DNA of 64,000 nt from Phyto melanocephala (taxonomy: Eukaryota; Arthropoda; Insecta; Diptera; Rhinophoridae), in NCBI GenBank assembly GCA_941918925.1, contig OW799237.1:14737201-14801200 (forward strand), in the 5' to 3' direction. Shown piece by piece: positions 12,701 through 23,606 of the stretch (position 1 is its first letter; each line of letters opens with the position of its first letter). The notes beneath the pieces are model-generated. The model was not told the DNA's origin. It ran no database searches and saw only the letters and a program-made list of their open reading frames with translations. The translations under genes were made by a program, and so were the position numbers.

Positions 12701-13365
12701 TGGCTCAAGTGACAAAAACATTAATTCGCGATCATAATTTTCTCAAACAACATGTTGCTCGGTTGTCTGATTCGATTTGGTAAACACTAATTCCTATATT
12801 TTCTTAATTTTTTCAAAAAACAAAAAAAAAAAAACAACGCAATAAAAAAAAAACAGTGCAAGGAATATTAGAGAAAATAAATAAGAGAGTGAGAATAAGG
12901 GAAGCGAAATACAATAACAAAAGTACCAAAACAGAATAATGTTGTATTGAGTTACACTCAACCGACCAGAAATGAAATAAATAAACAGACTATCAGCGCA
13001 CTGCTCAGCTTATTGAACATTGTTTTTTTGTTCAATTTTTTGAACATAATCTTACATCTTTTGAAATATAAAATGACCTACTGGGTATTAAACTCCACCA
13101 ACCTAAGTGAAAAAAACCTTTCGTATAGCAAATAAAAATGCCCTAATATACAGAATTATTTCCATCTTGACCTAATAGAGATTTTTTAAATAGATTAAAC
13201 AATTTTGATCTCATGTAGATTGTGAATACCATCACTTTGGAAAATGTTGAGCCCTTTTAGATGATCAAAAAATGAAAATCATATTTGAGCGATGGAAAAT
13301 TATTTTAAAAAGTTTAAAAAAATTGGTGTGGGTAAGGTGACCAACATACTAGTTATGGAGTGACT
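9741..13365. other. AT-rich DNA with microsatellites
   Basis: No gene or element ends found. Simple repeats are (GAT)n at about 11194-11212, (GACA)n at 11283-11310 and a second (GACA)n at 11897-11926. The GACA tracts may be leftovers of mini-me-type repeats, but no flanking ends support that. Confidence 0.5.
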
Positions 13366-13369
13366 TTAA

Positions 13370-13690
13370 TCTTAAGAAATCGAAGCAGATTCTGAAACAG
13401 AAGAGACTAACAATTAGAATATTTACTAGATTAGTAACAAGATATACAGAGCTAGGAATTCATCTAGCTAGGACTGTCGGATGGAATGACATGTATAGCA
13501 TGCGAAAAAGAGTATGAATACTAGTTCTACGCCTTTGGCCGTATTATATACAAGAACTTTAATGTCAATAATATCTAAGAAATTACAATTTGAAATCCCT
13601 AAGGCATTGTATTGAAATGAAATTCGAACTGAACTTAGGATTATATTTTTATTAGGGGAATTTCATGCCTTCAGAACGCACTACATGTCA
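13370..13690 (+). pseudogene. Very decayed non-LTR retrotransposon C-terminal tail
   Basis: Plus-strand frames give LTIRIFTRLVTRYTELGIH, matching the (R)xLVGLLTGHxxLxxH stretch before the Cys/His tail of R1/LOA/I-group ORF2 proteins. CxACEKEYEY and KSLR blocks follow in shifted frames. The last 45 bases (GAACTTAGGATTATATTTTT) resemble the end of the 39.8-41.0 kb copy, so the two probably belong to one family. Many stops and frameshifts. Confidence 0.5.
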
Positions 13691-13737
13691 ATTGGGCATA
13701 TGTGTATGATGTTTGGCTTTTAATGCCCTTTTTTTTT

Positions 13738-13812
13738 CAACCTAACCAGGACTTTTTATTTCTAACCTAACTTAGACCTGCCCTAACCTAGACCTTACCT
13801 AACTTAACAATT
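13738..13812. repeat. Degenerate CTAAC-rich tract
   Basis: CCTAACC/TCTAACCTAACTT words recur irregularly. They resemble the tail of the SINE at 44156-44362, which ends CCCTAACCTAACC. This could be a SINE tail remnant; it is too short to prove. Confidence 0.4.
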
Positions 13813-16614
13813 AAGTGAGACTACCACTATTTTTCGAAATGAGTACTGCAAAGGAATTTTTTCTTGTCTATGTATAAAGAAGTCGCGAAAAGCCAGAAAC
13901 ATGAGCGACTCGGAAACAGTTCTTATTTTGTATTGGCTGCTATATAATGACAACATAGTCTACAAGCGCTAAAACGTAAAATATAATTTTAAACTTAAAT
14001 TATTTTAGATTTTATATATCTTGTTTAAATTTAGGGAATCTCCGAATAATATAATATTTTATTTTCTCATGTAAGTAATATTTTCATTGCAGACATACCG
14101 ACAAAAATTATCTATTACGCAAATAAAATTACAAATTGGACATCGAATATGAGTTTTTTATAAAAGTGATAGCAAAAAAATTTTTAAAAAATTTTATGAA
14201 ATTAGTATGTAATTATTAGGATTCTGATGATAACATTCCTTTAAGTAACTTGGGAGAAATCTTACGAGTATTAAAAAAAAAGAGCTGAAGTATAGAGCGG
14301 CTTGTCTGCTTCAGGTGTTAATTTTACAAGTTTGTTTCATAAAAAAATTTGAATTCTTAAATATTTGACACAATTTTTAAAGTTTGAAAATGCCGTAAGT
14401 AAGAAATGTAAAAAAAATTTCGAAAATAATTCTACAGAACGTGAAATTTTTGAAATTTAGGACGATATTGCCTCAGAGAGGAGATCGATATCAAAATAAG
14501 CTGGGATAAGGACAATAAAATAAGGCACCAAATAGATTTATTTAAAAAACCTAGTTTTGATTTAATAGTAAACGTTTAATATTTGTTGCTTATCTGTGCT
14601 GTTTTGTTCTTAAATTTGCACGCTCGGAAACATACAACAATTTGAAAACGAGAACAGCCTTTTTAAAAATTGTTTCATATTATGGAGAGTGCACTGTATA
14701 TCAACCTACATTTCTATGGTCGTAAATTCTTAAATGCTTTATGTTTACTCAAAATTAAATAAACAAAATTATTTACATCATTCTCATCTTAAATGTTTAC
14801 TTTTTTTCACATAATTTGCAATTATTTTCCCCAAAAAAAACCAACTTTCTCACTGAAGCCGCAAGCAGGGTGGTCTATATTTGCCATAAAAATTTTTTCA
14901 TTTTGTTTCTTTATCATTTTTATTTCATTTCATTTACTTTAATTTAAATCCTTGGCGTCATCTTGAAATATAATGTCTTTACAAGCAACTTAAACACAAC
15001 AAACATTATCTAACATCTAAACGATTAAGAAAAAAAAAAAAAAAAAACAACCAAGAAAAATACCAAAACCCCCCCAAAAAATGTTTAAATGATTTCTCTT
15101 ATTTAATTTTTTCTAATTGATGCTTGTAACTAGTAAACCAGACTTCAAAAGCTTGTCTAAAAAAACATAGAAGCAAAAAAAAAAAAATATTTTGCCAAGA
15201 CCATAGCATACTTGAAATCAAGACTTAACTTAAGCCAGTCAGTCAGCTAGACGAGTCAGTAAATAATAATAATAAAAAAAATACACAAGTAAAGCGCTGA
15301 TGACTTTTAAGACATCTCTCTGAATGAGCCAGGAAATTGATGGTATCAGTTTTAAAGCATTTTCAATATGAAATTGTAGTCTTCAATTGCAAATGTCATT
15401 GGAAAATATTTTAAGACTTTGGACGATACTCAATGTCATGCCAAATATTTAAATAACTATTTGCTTAAAGTTTTTTTCTGCTATTGCTTTTACGTTATTG
15501 TTTTTTGTTTGATCTTTTATCGGCCAAAATACTACAAGAATCAAGGAGAAGAACCAAAGACAGTTAAAATTAAAATTAAGTTTAATAAAAAAACTTTGTT
15601 GTGAATTACAAAACATAATGCAGGCATTTTGTGGACGTTACACATATCTTAGTAAGGTTTTGTTTACATCAATCGGTTTTAATTAAATCAATTAAATCTG
15701 CATTATAAATACATCAGACAAGCATTAAATGCCTTATTAAAATATTTATATATTACCAGGAAATGTTTGTCACTTTTATACTATTATTAACTTCATTATC
15801 ATTATTTTTTTCAAATTAACTTGGACCTTATTTAAATATTTTTTTCAGACATTTTTTCATATCTAAAAATTTGGTTAAAAATCACATAGGGCAGAAATTG
15901 TATTCAAAGAATTCCTCTACTGTCAAAAGCAATTAAAAATTTTTTTGTAAAATTTTGGAAAATAGTTGAACATTTCTCATTAAGGATTTATCGCTTGGTC
16001 TTAGAGTGCTGTATTTCAGAAGGGTTTTCATAATCAGGCAACAGTATATTCATTAGTTTTTTTTAAATCATCATTTGTTTAAAGATCCTAGTTCATATTC
16101 AGTAATTTGAACAAAAGCATATTGTTCAACAGAGAGAGCAGTATGCTTACGTATAGATAATTTTTCATATGAGAAACTTATTAGCGCATTATAAGAAGAA
16201 ATATAGACAAATTAGTGTAATCTTTCCTATTAGTCTTGCCTTCTTTATCAACATACTCAAAAATTTTTGGCAACAAATGTTCCATAATATAGACGATGGG
16301 TAAAGAGGAGTGGCAAAATAAATTAAAAGTTTTAGAAGGATTATTCATACACATGTTCTATAAAATCTTAGATAAATATCTAAAACTAGACCTTTGATAT
16401 AAACCTATTTTTTAATTTAAATACTTACATAAGATATAATTTAAGTGTGAAAGTGTAATGGCCTACAAAACTGTACTAACTCAACTTAATTAATTATATA
16501 TATTTTTTTGTAAATCCGATTATATAAAAAATATATAATTAAATATTTACTAATACGCCTAAAAGTTACATAGAAACAGCTTCCCGAATTCGATTTCATT
16601 AAGAAGACTTAGAT
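13813..16614. other. AT-rich DNA without recognisable genes
   Basis: Poly-A and poly-T runs and short chance frames only. One frame at 15419-15604 reads as a hydrophobic then lysine-rich peptide, but it has AT-driven composition and no recognisable domain. Confidence 0.5.
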
Positions 16615-16616
16615 TA

Positions 16617-17541
16617 TAAAGCGTGATTTTTTAAGCGTAGTTTTTTTTTTAATCTAATAAAACACTCAATTTTGCATCATATATTTAAAATTTTTTATTG
16701 GAACCGTTAAATTGGTATTTGAAGTTTACTTTTTAAAAATAACTTCATGTAAATATTGCCCGCGGCTCCTGTTCAAATGGTTCATGCGTAAGGTCCAATT
16801 TTGCACCACTTTTTCGATCATTTTGGCCTGTATTCCTTAAATAACACTTGTTATGTTATATTTTAAGGCTTAAATCGTGTTTGGCTTATCCACATAGACC
16901 AACGACTTCACATAACCCCACAAGAAATAGCCAAGAGGCGTTAAATCACATGATCTTGGCGGCCAACTCACAGGGCCATTTTGAGAGATAAACTGCTCAC
17001 CAAATTCATCCTTCAATATGTCCATTGTTTCACGAGCTGTGTGGCATGTAGCACCGTCTTGTTGAAACCACATATCAACCAAGTCCAACTCAGCCAATTG
17101 GAGCAAAAAAAAAGTTTGCGTAAAATTGCTCGATATCGTTCGCCGTTGACGGTAATGTTTCTTCCATGGTCGTCTTTGAAGAATAATGGACCGATAATGC
17201 CATCAGTCCATAAACCACACCAAACTGTCGTGTTTTCGGGATGCATCGGTAACTCTTGTAAGGCATGTGGCTGTTGTTTACCCCAGATGCGACAGTTTTG
17301 CTTGTTTACGTATCCATTTAGTCAGAAATAACACAAAAAACAAACGATGGACATTTCTCACAGAGCACGAATTTTGATAATAAATTTCAACGATTTGCAG
17401 TCGTTGCTCGATTGTGAGTTCCTCCATGATGAAATAGGAGAGTATACTGAACACTTTTCACTTTCACAGATGAAGTGTGGACACAATTACTAACAAGTGC
17501 TGCCAGCCCGAAAAACTTGATTCATAAAAAATCACCCTTTG
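16617..17541 (-). mobile_element. DD41D mariner copy A, TIR to TIR
   Basis: Ends are TAAAGCGTGATTTTTTA on the left and AAAAAATCACCCTTTG on the right, with TA on both sides, as for Tc1/mariner elements. Read on the minus strand, a start near 17426 gives MEELTIEQRLQIVEIYYQNS, the helix-turn-helix N-terminus. An internal deletion then jumps to the KQ..LSHLG region after the first Asp, followed by HPENTTVWCGLWTDGIIGP and, after a frameshift at a run of A near 17110, an open stretch to 16870. At 925 bp it is shorter than an intact element (about 1.3 kb is usual). It stands head to head with copy B, sharing one TA. Confidence 0.85.
16870..17106 (-). pseudogene. DD41D mariner transposase catalytic fragment, third Asp lost
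   Basis: A 78-residue open stretch contains MWFQQDGATCHTARETMD (second catalytic Asp) and WPPRSCDLTPLGYFLWGYV. In this family the residue before YF is the third catalytic Asp; here it is Gly. There are 41 residues between the second Asp and this position, the spacing of the DD41D (rosa-like) mariner clade. The C-terminal RSRGQYLHEVIFK block follows in the next frame. With the first Asp deleted and the third mutated, the copy cannot be catalytic. Confidence 0.85.
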
Positions 17542-17543
17542 TA

Positions 17544-18423
17544 CAAGGTGATTCATCATGAGGTTTAATTTTCAATAGGCTTTTTTTGAACAGATCACAC
17601 ATAAATCATATCAAACTACTTTGTAATTTTTATTCAGTATCACATCACAAAAGTGCATCTAAATTGTTTAGCTGTATTATGAAAAACAGCGTTCGGTAGG
17701 AAATGAAAATCCTGTGTTTTATCTTGAAATTTTGTATAGAGATGAAGAATATTTCTGGCTCAATGGATAGGTTTATAAATAAAATTTACTTAATTGTGCT
17801 AATAAGCAGATCGCAGATTAGAAAGAGCTACCATTATATCCAAAAATAAAGGCATGGTATGATTTATGGGCTGGTGGAATAATTGGTCAATATACATTTA
17901 AAAATTAATTGAATCAAAAAGTAACCCTACATTGTTCATGACCTATGAGTTTCCTGAAATTCAAGCTCATAGTCTCGGTTATATCTGGTTTCTACAAGAT
18001 GCGTGAAATAATGGATCTGTTGAGAAATATTTTTTGTGAGAATTTAATTTTACATAAAATGTGTAAAAACGGGAAATTGGCCATCTAGATCGTACGCTTC
18101 ACACCCTTGGACTATTTTTTCTGGGGATATGCAACGTATGAGGTCTTCAGGAATGACCTACATAGCAACGATACACGCTGGAGGCCAACATTAATCGTTT
18201 TATTCGCGATTCATATGCTATACTTGAACGAGGCGCCCGAGGTAAGATCTTCCGTATGAATCACCTCAGATGCAATTGTGGCCTTAATTTACATGAAATC
18301 ATTTTTTAACAATAAATGTCATAAATTGTTCTTTTAAACGAAAAAAAAAATTTTAAGTTCACTTTCAAATTTATTTGTTTTATTTTACATTATAAAACCA
18401 TCCTTACTACGAATCACCCTTTA
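17544..18423 (+). mobile_element. DD41D mariner copy B, internally deleted
   Basis: Begins CAAGGTGATTCATCATGAGG and ends GAATCACCCTTTA. Plus-strand frames give QRSVGN, then at once VFYLEILYRDEEYFWLNG (first-Asp region), WAGGIIGQYTFKN and TPLDYFFWGYA (third Asp kept). The jump from the N-terminal helix to the first-Asp region is at the same place as in the 57.3-58.3 kb copy, so the two derive from one deletion. The 5' leader also matches that copy (GTTTAATTTTCAAT/GTTTGATTTTCAAT). Many stops. Confidence 0.8.
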
Positions 18424-19949
18424 TGTATGTTTTTGAACCACTAAACTAGAAAAAATTTAAACATTTTTCCAATCATCATCAATAGAGGTCAACTTTGTCA
18501 GGCAATTACATTTATCAGCACAATGTTCTACTATCACTCTCGTTATTAAAGTAGGGTACACAAATCTCTTATGTATGTCTTCACAGTACTCGTACTGTGG
18601 TCTTGTCAATGATAGACAATCTTTATGGGATCATTTAGAATATTTTGTAATTAATTGTAAAAATCAAAGACTCATGTTGAAAAACAAAACTGATCAATCT
18701 GAGTGTGGAGCAGAGCATAACGTATGGGGTTTATTCTTTTTGTTGCGCTCTTTGTGCTCAATGATAATAATTTGACTTGGATGTTAAAAATCGTTTAAAA
18801 TTTGTGTGGTCATGTCTTGAATTTGTACTCTTATTGTATTAGAGTTTTGTTTAACATTTGATAGCCTACTGATAATATATAATTAATTATATTGTTGCAG
18901 TTATTTCGAAATTAGAAAATGATTTAGAATTTGAGTATTTAAAAAATAAGTGATGAAATAATTGTTTGGGATCGAAAAAAAAAATTAAAGAAAAAGATTT
19001 ACACATTATTAGATTAAGTTTGACATTATAATTATCAAAGTGTGTGTTCTCTTTAACGGAGCAACATTTTTATTGAATATCGTTTTGAATACAATAAACA
19101 ACTAAACTAAAATAGTTGTTTATCAATTTTTTATTTCAGTTTCTTATTAAATCTTATTTTCATTTATTTATGCTGTAAGCTTTTCAATTATGAAATAGAT
19201 TTCCTTTAAATCTGCTTTCATTTAATTTTGTTGCAAATACTTGTAGTTTAGAATTTTCAAATAAATATTAAAAATTTATAATTTATTTAGTTCCTGTATT
19301 GTGTTGACCTACATTTTCATTAAATGTCATATTGGATTTAAAAATTTTTTTTCAATCATTGCAAGTCTTTTGAGACCAAACACTAACCACTAACATTTTT
19401 GCCTACTTTAAATGTCTGCCTAAAGTACAAATTTACTTTCACTTGCAAATATATATTTTTTTGTTAAAATCTTTTTGTTCATATATATTTTTTTGTTGGT
19501 TTATTTCATATAAATATTTACTTACACTTCTACCACAAAACATCACAAATATTTAAATTCTGTTTTTAAAACTAATTGTAGGCTTTCAAAAGAATTTTTA
19601 TTGCAAACAGTGGGAAACGAAAGTGAAAAATATTTATATGAACAACATAATTTTTAAATAATTTAAAATAGATAATGACAGAATACTGTCGCCTGAAAAC
19701 GTGGCGGGTATAGTATGGAGGAATACAAATCTTGAACGTAAAAACAAAATTCTAAAATTGAGTTGGCCAAAACTTTCAATTGAAGAATGACAGGATGGAG
19801 ATCGCGTAGGCCTTTCAGATAGCACAGCATGCTTTCAGATGCATAGAATGCGAGGAACAGAACGAAGCATTGCAAAACTATATTTCTCAATATCCTGTAT
19901 TTGTATGTTTTAGAGGTTTTGTTATCGAATTCTTAAAAGCCATTTATAT
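18424..19949. other. AT-rich DNA without recognisable genes
   Basis: No element ends seen. Minus-strand frames at 19634-19890 are short, overlap each other and have no domain I recognise. They may be 3' flank of the neighbouring Helitron remnant. Confidence 0.5.
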
Positions 19950-19952
19950 TAT

Positions 19953-20262
19953 ACTGGCGGACCCGTCGAACTTCGCCTCGCCCCAATTTTAAGCCTTCAG
20001 ACAAACTGTAGAGTAATAATACAACACAAATATTTAAATTTTCAATGTGACTTATTTGAATGGAATCACTAGAGAGCGATTTGATGAACAATGTTTTCGA
20101 TTTATTTTCCGGCGCAAAAACAAATAACGAAGACGGTTTCCCAACACACGAGCATGCAACGTACAGCTGATCGTGCGAACAACAGGGAAATTCGAGATTA
20201 ATCCCACAGACTTTTAGTGATTGGCCTTGCGACATCTGTCAGATGGCACAAAGTCTAAGTCA
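19953..20262 (-). pseudogene. Helitron RepHel helicase C-terminus and 3' end
   Basis: On the minus strand MSQGQSLKVCGINLEFPC is helicase motif V-like sequence, and SHDQLYVACSCVGKPSSLFV is motif VI of the Pif1-like SF1B helicase domain of Helitron transposases. The motif VI Arg normally present in ACSRVGKP is Cys here, which would remove the arginine finger. The frame then runs past the usual C-terminus into what looks like the Helitron 3' terminal region (GGGGCGAGGCGAAGTTCGAC, then CCGCCAGT at 19953). The Rep domain and the rest of the helicase are absent. It is a 3' stub of a Helitron. Confidence 0.8.
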
Positions 20263-20514
20263 ACGTATAACACCATCTATCGGATTTTGGTTGAGCATTT
20301 CAATTTTTTTTTAATTTTAAAACCATTAAGGATTAATTTCACATAAAATTTCATACAAAAACTCGATATACGATTTTTTAATTTTTCGACTTTTCCGGAG
20401 GGAAAAACTTTCTCCTTGAAAATACGAAAAATTAACAAAAAATTTTACAGAAACCGGCCCAGCCTTTCTCATTTTATGAATTACTATATATTTTTTACAC
20501 CATTTTTATATATG
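20263..20514. other. AT-rich spacer
   Basis: Nothing recognisable. A frame at 20416-20610 runs into the left arm of the inverted repeat and is not coding. Confidence 0.4.
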
Positions 20515-20990
20515 TATGTGACAGCGCATAGAGAAAGGGACCTAAGGGTAAAAACAGGTTTTGTTCAGGAGAGCCATTTTAAAGATTACGTGATTTTTCT
20601 ACTTTTTTAAGTTGTTCATAAGAAAAAAAAAATAAATATTTTGTAGTTTCGTAAAATCAAGTTATTTTGTTAATTTAGTAGGGGGAATGGGATCGGTCTC
20701 ATTCGATGCTCAGATGTTGTCCACTTAAAAAAAATAATAATATAAACAGTTTCTTCTATTGAGCTTGAGATCACTTTTCTTAATAAAAAATAGTTTCAAT
20801 TTTATTTTCCGATATTTCGCTACAACATTGGGTAGCTTCTTCAGGGAAATTTTTTAATATTTTTTTTTTTTTTTTTTAACAATTGTTAAAAAAAAAAAAG
20901 ATCGAAAACATTCATTTATTATAAAAATAATAATAAGTGAAAATTGTTTTTTTTTACCATTAGGTCCCTTTCTCTATGCGCTGTCACATA
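20515..20990. repeat. Inverted repeat pair, 31-bp perfect arms, about 410-bp loop
   Basis: TATGTGACAGCGCATAGAGA and the next 11 bases (20515-20545) return exactly as the reverse complement at 20960-20990. Beyond one mismatch the pairing continues for several bases. The loop contains the dispersed repeat at 20761-20846. It may be the TIRs of a short non-autonomous element, but no target duplication was seen. Confidence 0.8.
20761..20846 (-). repeat. Dispersed repeat with CCTGAAGAAGCTACCC motif (copy 2)
   Basis: Read on the minus strand, it matches 4671-4780: CCCTGAAGAAGCTACCCAAT, GTAGCGAAATATCGG, then GTGATCTCAAGCTC. Both copies lie in non-coding DNA. Confidence 0.6.
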
Positions 20991-21137
20991 TACAGATTTA
21001 GAGCATTGGGTTCTAGGCCTATTCTAATTTCGAAAGCAGCTTATTATTTATTTCGAGTAACTTTAACCTTTAAAAAAAATATAACTGCAAAAAATGCTTT
21101 ATTTTAATAAGAAAACACGTTCAACAATTTTGTTATA

Positions 21138-22947
21138 TAGTGCTATCTGGGTAGAGTGAAATAATTTTTGCAGAGTGACTTCACTATACCCAGGTTGTTC
21201 ACTAAATCAAAGTTGATTTTTTTTTATTAAAAAAACTAATTTATTTTTTTTGAATGTATTTATAGGTTGTAAATTTTATTTATTTCCATGTAATAGTAAA
21301 GTTTAAATTTATGACTGGAAAAAATTAGTAGTAGTTGCTTGTTTTTTTGGTTTGTTTACCGATATTTGCACTGCTTGATCGCAAAGGCAATATAGATCTC
21401 GTATATTCGCGAAATTTGTAGTATTAGCCTCAGACCATTCGATACCCTTATCAAAAACCTTAATGATTTCAGCAGCTGATATCGGATTTATGTTTACTGG
21501 TGTTTCGTCATTGTCTTCATCATCTGATATTTCAAATGTGCCGACGACGCACAGTGTGTTCGATAGTACCCAAACTGGCGATTAATTCATAGACGCCGTA
21601 GTTTTAAAATATTATATTTTTTTATTGATGGGTTATTATAAGCACATAAAAACACAGTATTTTAGAAAAAAAAGTAAAAAATTTTTTTTTTAACCCGTTA
21701 AGCGCATTTTTGTTTTTTTTTTTTGGAAAAAAACACCTTAGTTCACAATTTATGCTGTAACTTTGGAATAAAAAGCGATAAATTAATAAATAAAACTGAA
21801 AATTAAAGCATACTCAATGTTTTATTAAAAACTTGAAATAATAAATATATTATTTGTATACGTATTACTATAAATCTAATCTAAAATCCAACTTTTGTTT
21901 TTTACAAAATGTTATATATATACAAATTTTTTCAAAAAAGCTTCAAAAGAGAGTATTATAATTTTTTAGTAATGAATTATCATAAATACATAAAAACACA
22001 GCATCTTTAAAAAAAAAAAGTTAAAAATTTTTTTTTAACCCGTTGAGACAAAATAGAGTTAAAAACAAACATGTTGATTTGTTGTTTGTTTTTTCAGATT
22101 AAGTATTAAGCAACTGGAGTTCTTTCACAGAAATTACTATATTAAAATATCACTTAATAAAATTTGCTGGATCCCAACAAGAAATTTGTTGAAACTCTGT
22201 GTTTATATCGAAAATACCCCAAATATGGAGCACTTTTTAAAAAAATATTAAAAATATTTGCAAAACATTTATCTAAAAAACATTAATTCAATTATGTAGC
22301 CAAATAAATGAAGTTGATGGTACCATTTTAATAAAATTACTTTTAAAACGCTTAATAAGAATTATCAGCAACCAAAATATCTCAATATTCAGTTTTAGGC
22401 ACGGTACGAAAAATTTTGAAAAATTATTTGACTTTGACATCCTACAGTCGATAGAGTAATTTACTCAAAACAAAAGTCTTTGGCAAATAGTGATGTAGAA
22501 TTTAATTACGTTTCACCCAGTACCACACACGAATGTGTAGGATAAATTTCAGCTTTTGAATTAATCCTCACTTTTGGTACATTTCAACCCTCTGTGCGAC
22601 GTTTTGTCCAGAATTTGGCTCTCTCTTCTCTATTGACCTTTTAACACGACCTTAATGAAACATGCGCGCAGACTTAAATAAATTAACACTTCATAGAATG
22701 CGTATTTGTAACTTGTCAATTTACTCTAAAAAATGTTACTTTACCGTTATTTGATGTTCTCTTTAATTTGTATACTCTTTTTCATTGTTTTTCGCCTTCG
22801 CCAAACCTAAAAACTCACTACAAAGTATGTTCACTCTATAGAGGGTAATGAGTATTCACTCTACGGAGTAGTCAATGTAAACATTCTGGTGTTCACTCTA
22901 ACGAGGTATTAATAGCATAGGGGGCTTACTCTACCCAGACAGCACTG
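21138..22947 (-). mobile_element. pogo/Tigger-type DNA transposon, about 1.8 kb
   Basis: Left end TAGTGCTATCTGGGTAGAGT and right end (reverse complement) CAGTGCTGTCTGGGTAGAGT are 20-bp TIRs with two mismatches. Each is flanked by TA (21136-21137 and 22948-22949). TIRs starting CAG and a TA target fit pogo/Tigger elements of the Tc1/mariner superfamily. Near both ends the motif TTCACTCTA/TAGAGTGAA is repeated. The only coding relic is a transposase C-terminus at 21309-21560. The rest is AT-rich and includes a diverged direct repeat (about 21625-21708 and 21968-22047, each ending TTTAACCCGTT). The right end is included in the 369-bp tandem duplication. Confidence 0.8.
21309..21560 (-). pseudogene. 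pogo/Tigger transposase C-terminal fragment
   Basis: The minus-strand frame reads EISDDEDNDETPVNINPI, then AAEIIKVFDKGIEWSEAN, ending NKPKKQATTTNFFQS and a stop at 21309-21311. An acidic stretch, a helix with a Trp-Xaa-Glu, a Leu-rich segment and a basic tail are typical of the C-terminus after the DDE domain in pogo/CENP-B-like transposases. The last residues QATTTNFF resemble a PCNA-interacting (PIP) box, which pogo transposase is known to carry. The catalytic DDD core and the DNA-binding region are gone. Assignment rests on pattern and context. Confidence 0.65.
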
Positions 22948-23606
22948 TATTTTCATATGAGTTCGTACGTTTGGTAAAATGCAGTGCTTTTGCTTAAAGA
23001 TGCAGAAATAATTCCGTTTGAACATTGCGACTGCACAAGATACTAAAACTAGTATAGCTATATACCACGAAATGTAAAACGACTCATATCCTTCAACCAA
23101 ATATTTGGTGAAAATAAACAGGATTTAGCAAACACAATTTTCTTTCATCAAAAAGTTTCTATGACACCACTGTAAAATTCACAGAAATAACTATTTAAAA
23201 CTTGTATAATACACTTATGTAAATCTACGATTGCTAGTAGTCAATGTAAACATTCTGGTGTTCACTCTAACGAGGTATTAATAGCATAGGGGGCTTACTC
23301 TACCCAGACAGCACTGTATTTTCATATGAGTTCGTACGTTTGGTAAAATGCAGTGCTTTTGCTTAAAGATGCAGAAATAATTCCGTTTGAACATTGCGAC
23401 TGCACAAGATACTAAAACTAGTATAGCTATATACCACGAAATGTAAAACGACTCATATCCTTCAACCAAATATTTGGTGAAAATAAACAGGATTTAGCAA
23501 ACACAATTTTCTTTCATCAAAAAGTTTCTATGATACCACTGTAAAATTCACAGAAATAACTACTCAAAACTTGTATAATATACTTATGTAAATCTACGAT
23601 TGCCAG
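22869..23606. repeat. Tandem duplication of 369 bp, two nearly identical units
   Basis: Unit 1 is 22869-23237 and unit 2 is 23238-23606. I see only a handful of differences, all in the last 80 bases (ATGACACC versus ATGATACC; CTATTTAAAA versus CTACTCAAAA). Each unit begins TAGTCAATGTAAACATTCTG, holds the right terminus of the pogo-type element and then about 290 bases of flank. Identical 63-codon frames in both units are by-products of the duplication. Confidence 0.95.

Noticed and set aside
13738..13812. Telomere-type (CCTAA)n repeat
   Set aside because: Irregular and short; flies lack this telomeric repeat, and it resembles the local SINE tail instead.
15419..15604. Short membrane-like peptide gene
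   Set aside because: Hydrophobicity and the lysine run follow from T-rich then A-rich DNA; nothing else supports it.
19634..19890. Overlapping minus-strand frames below the Helitron stub
   Set aside because: They overlap in different frames, lack domains and lie beyond the Helitron terminus.
22909..23469. Two identical 63-codon proteins as a gene pair
   Set aside because: They are one chance frame copied by the 369-bp duplication and overlap a transposon terminus.
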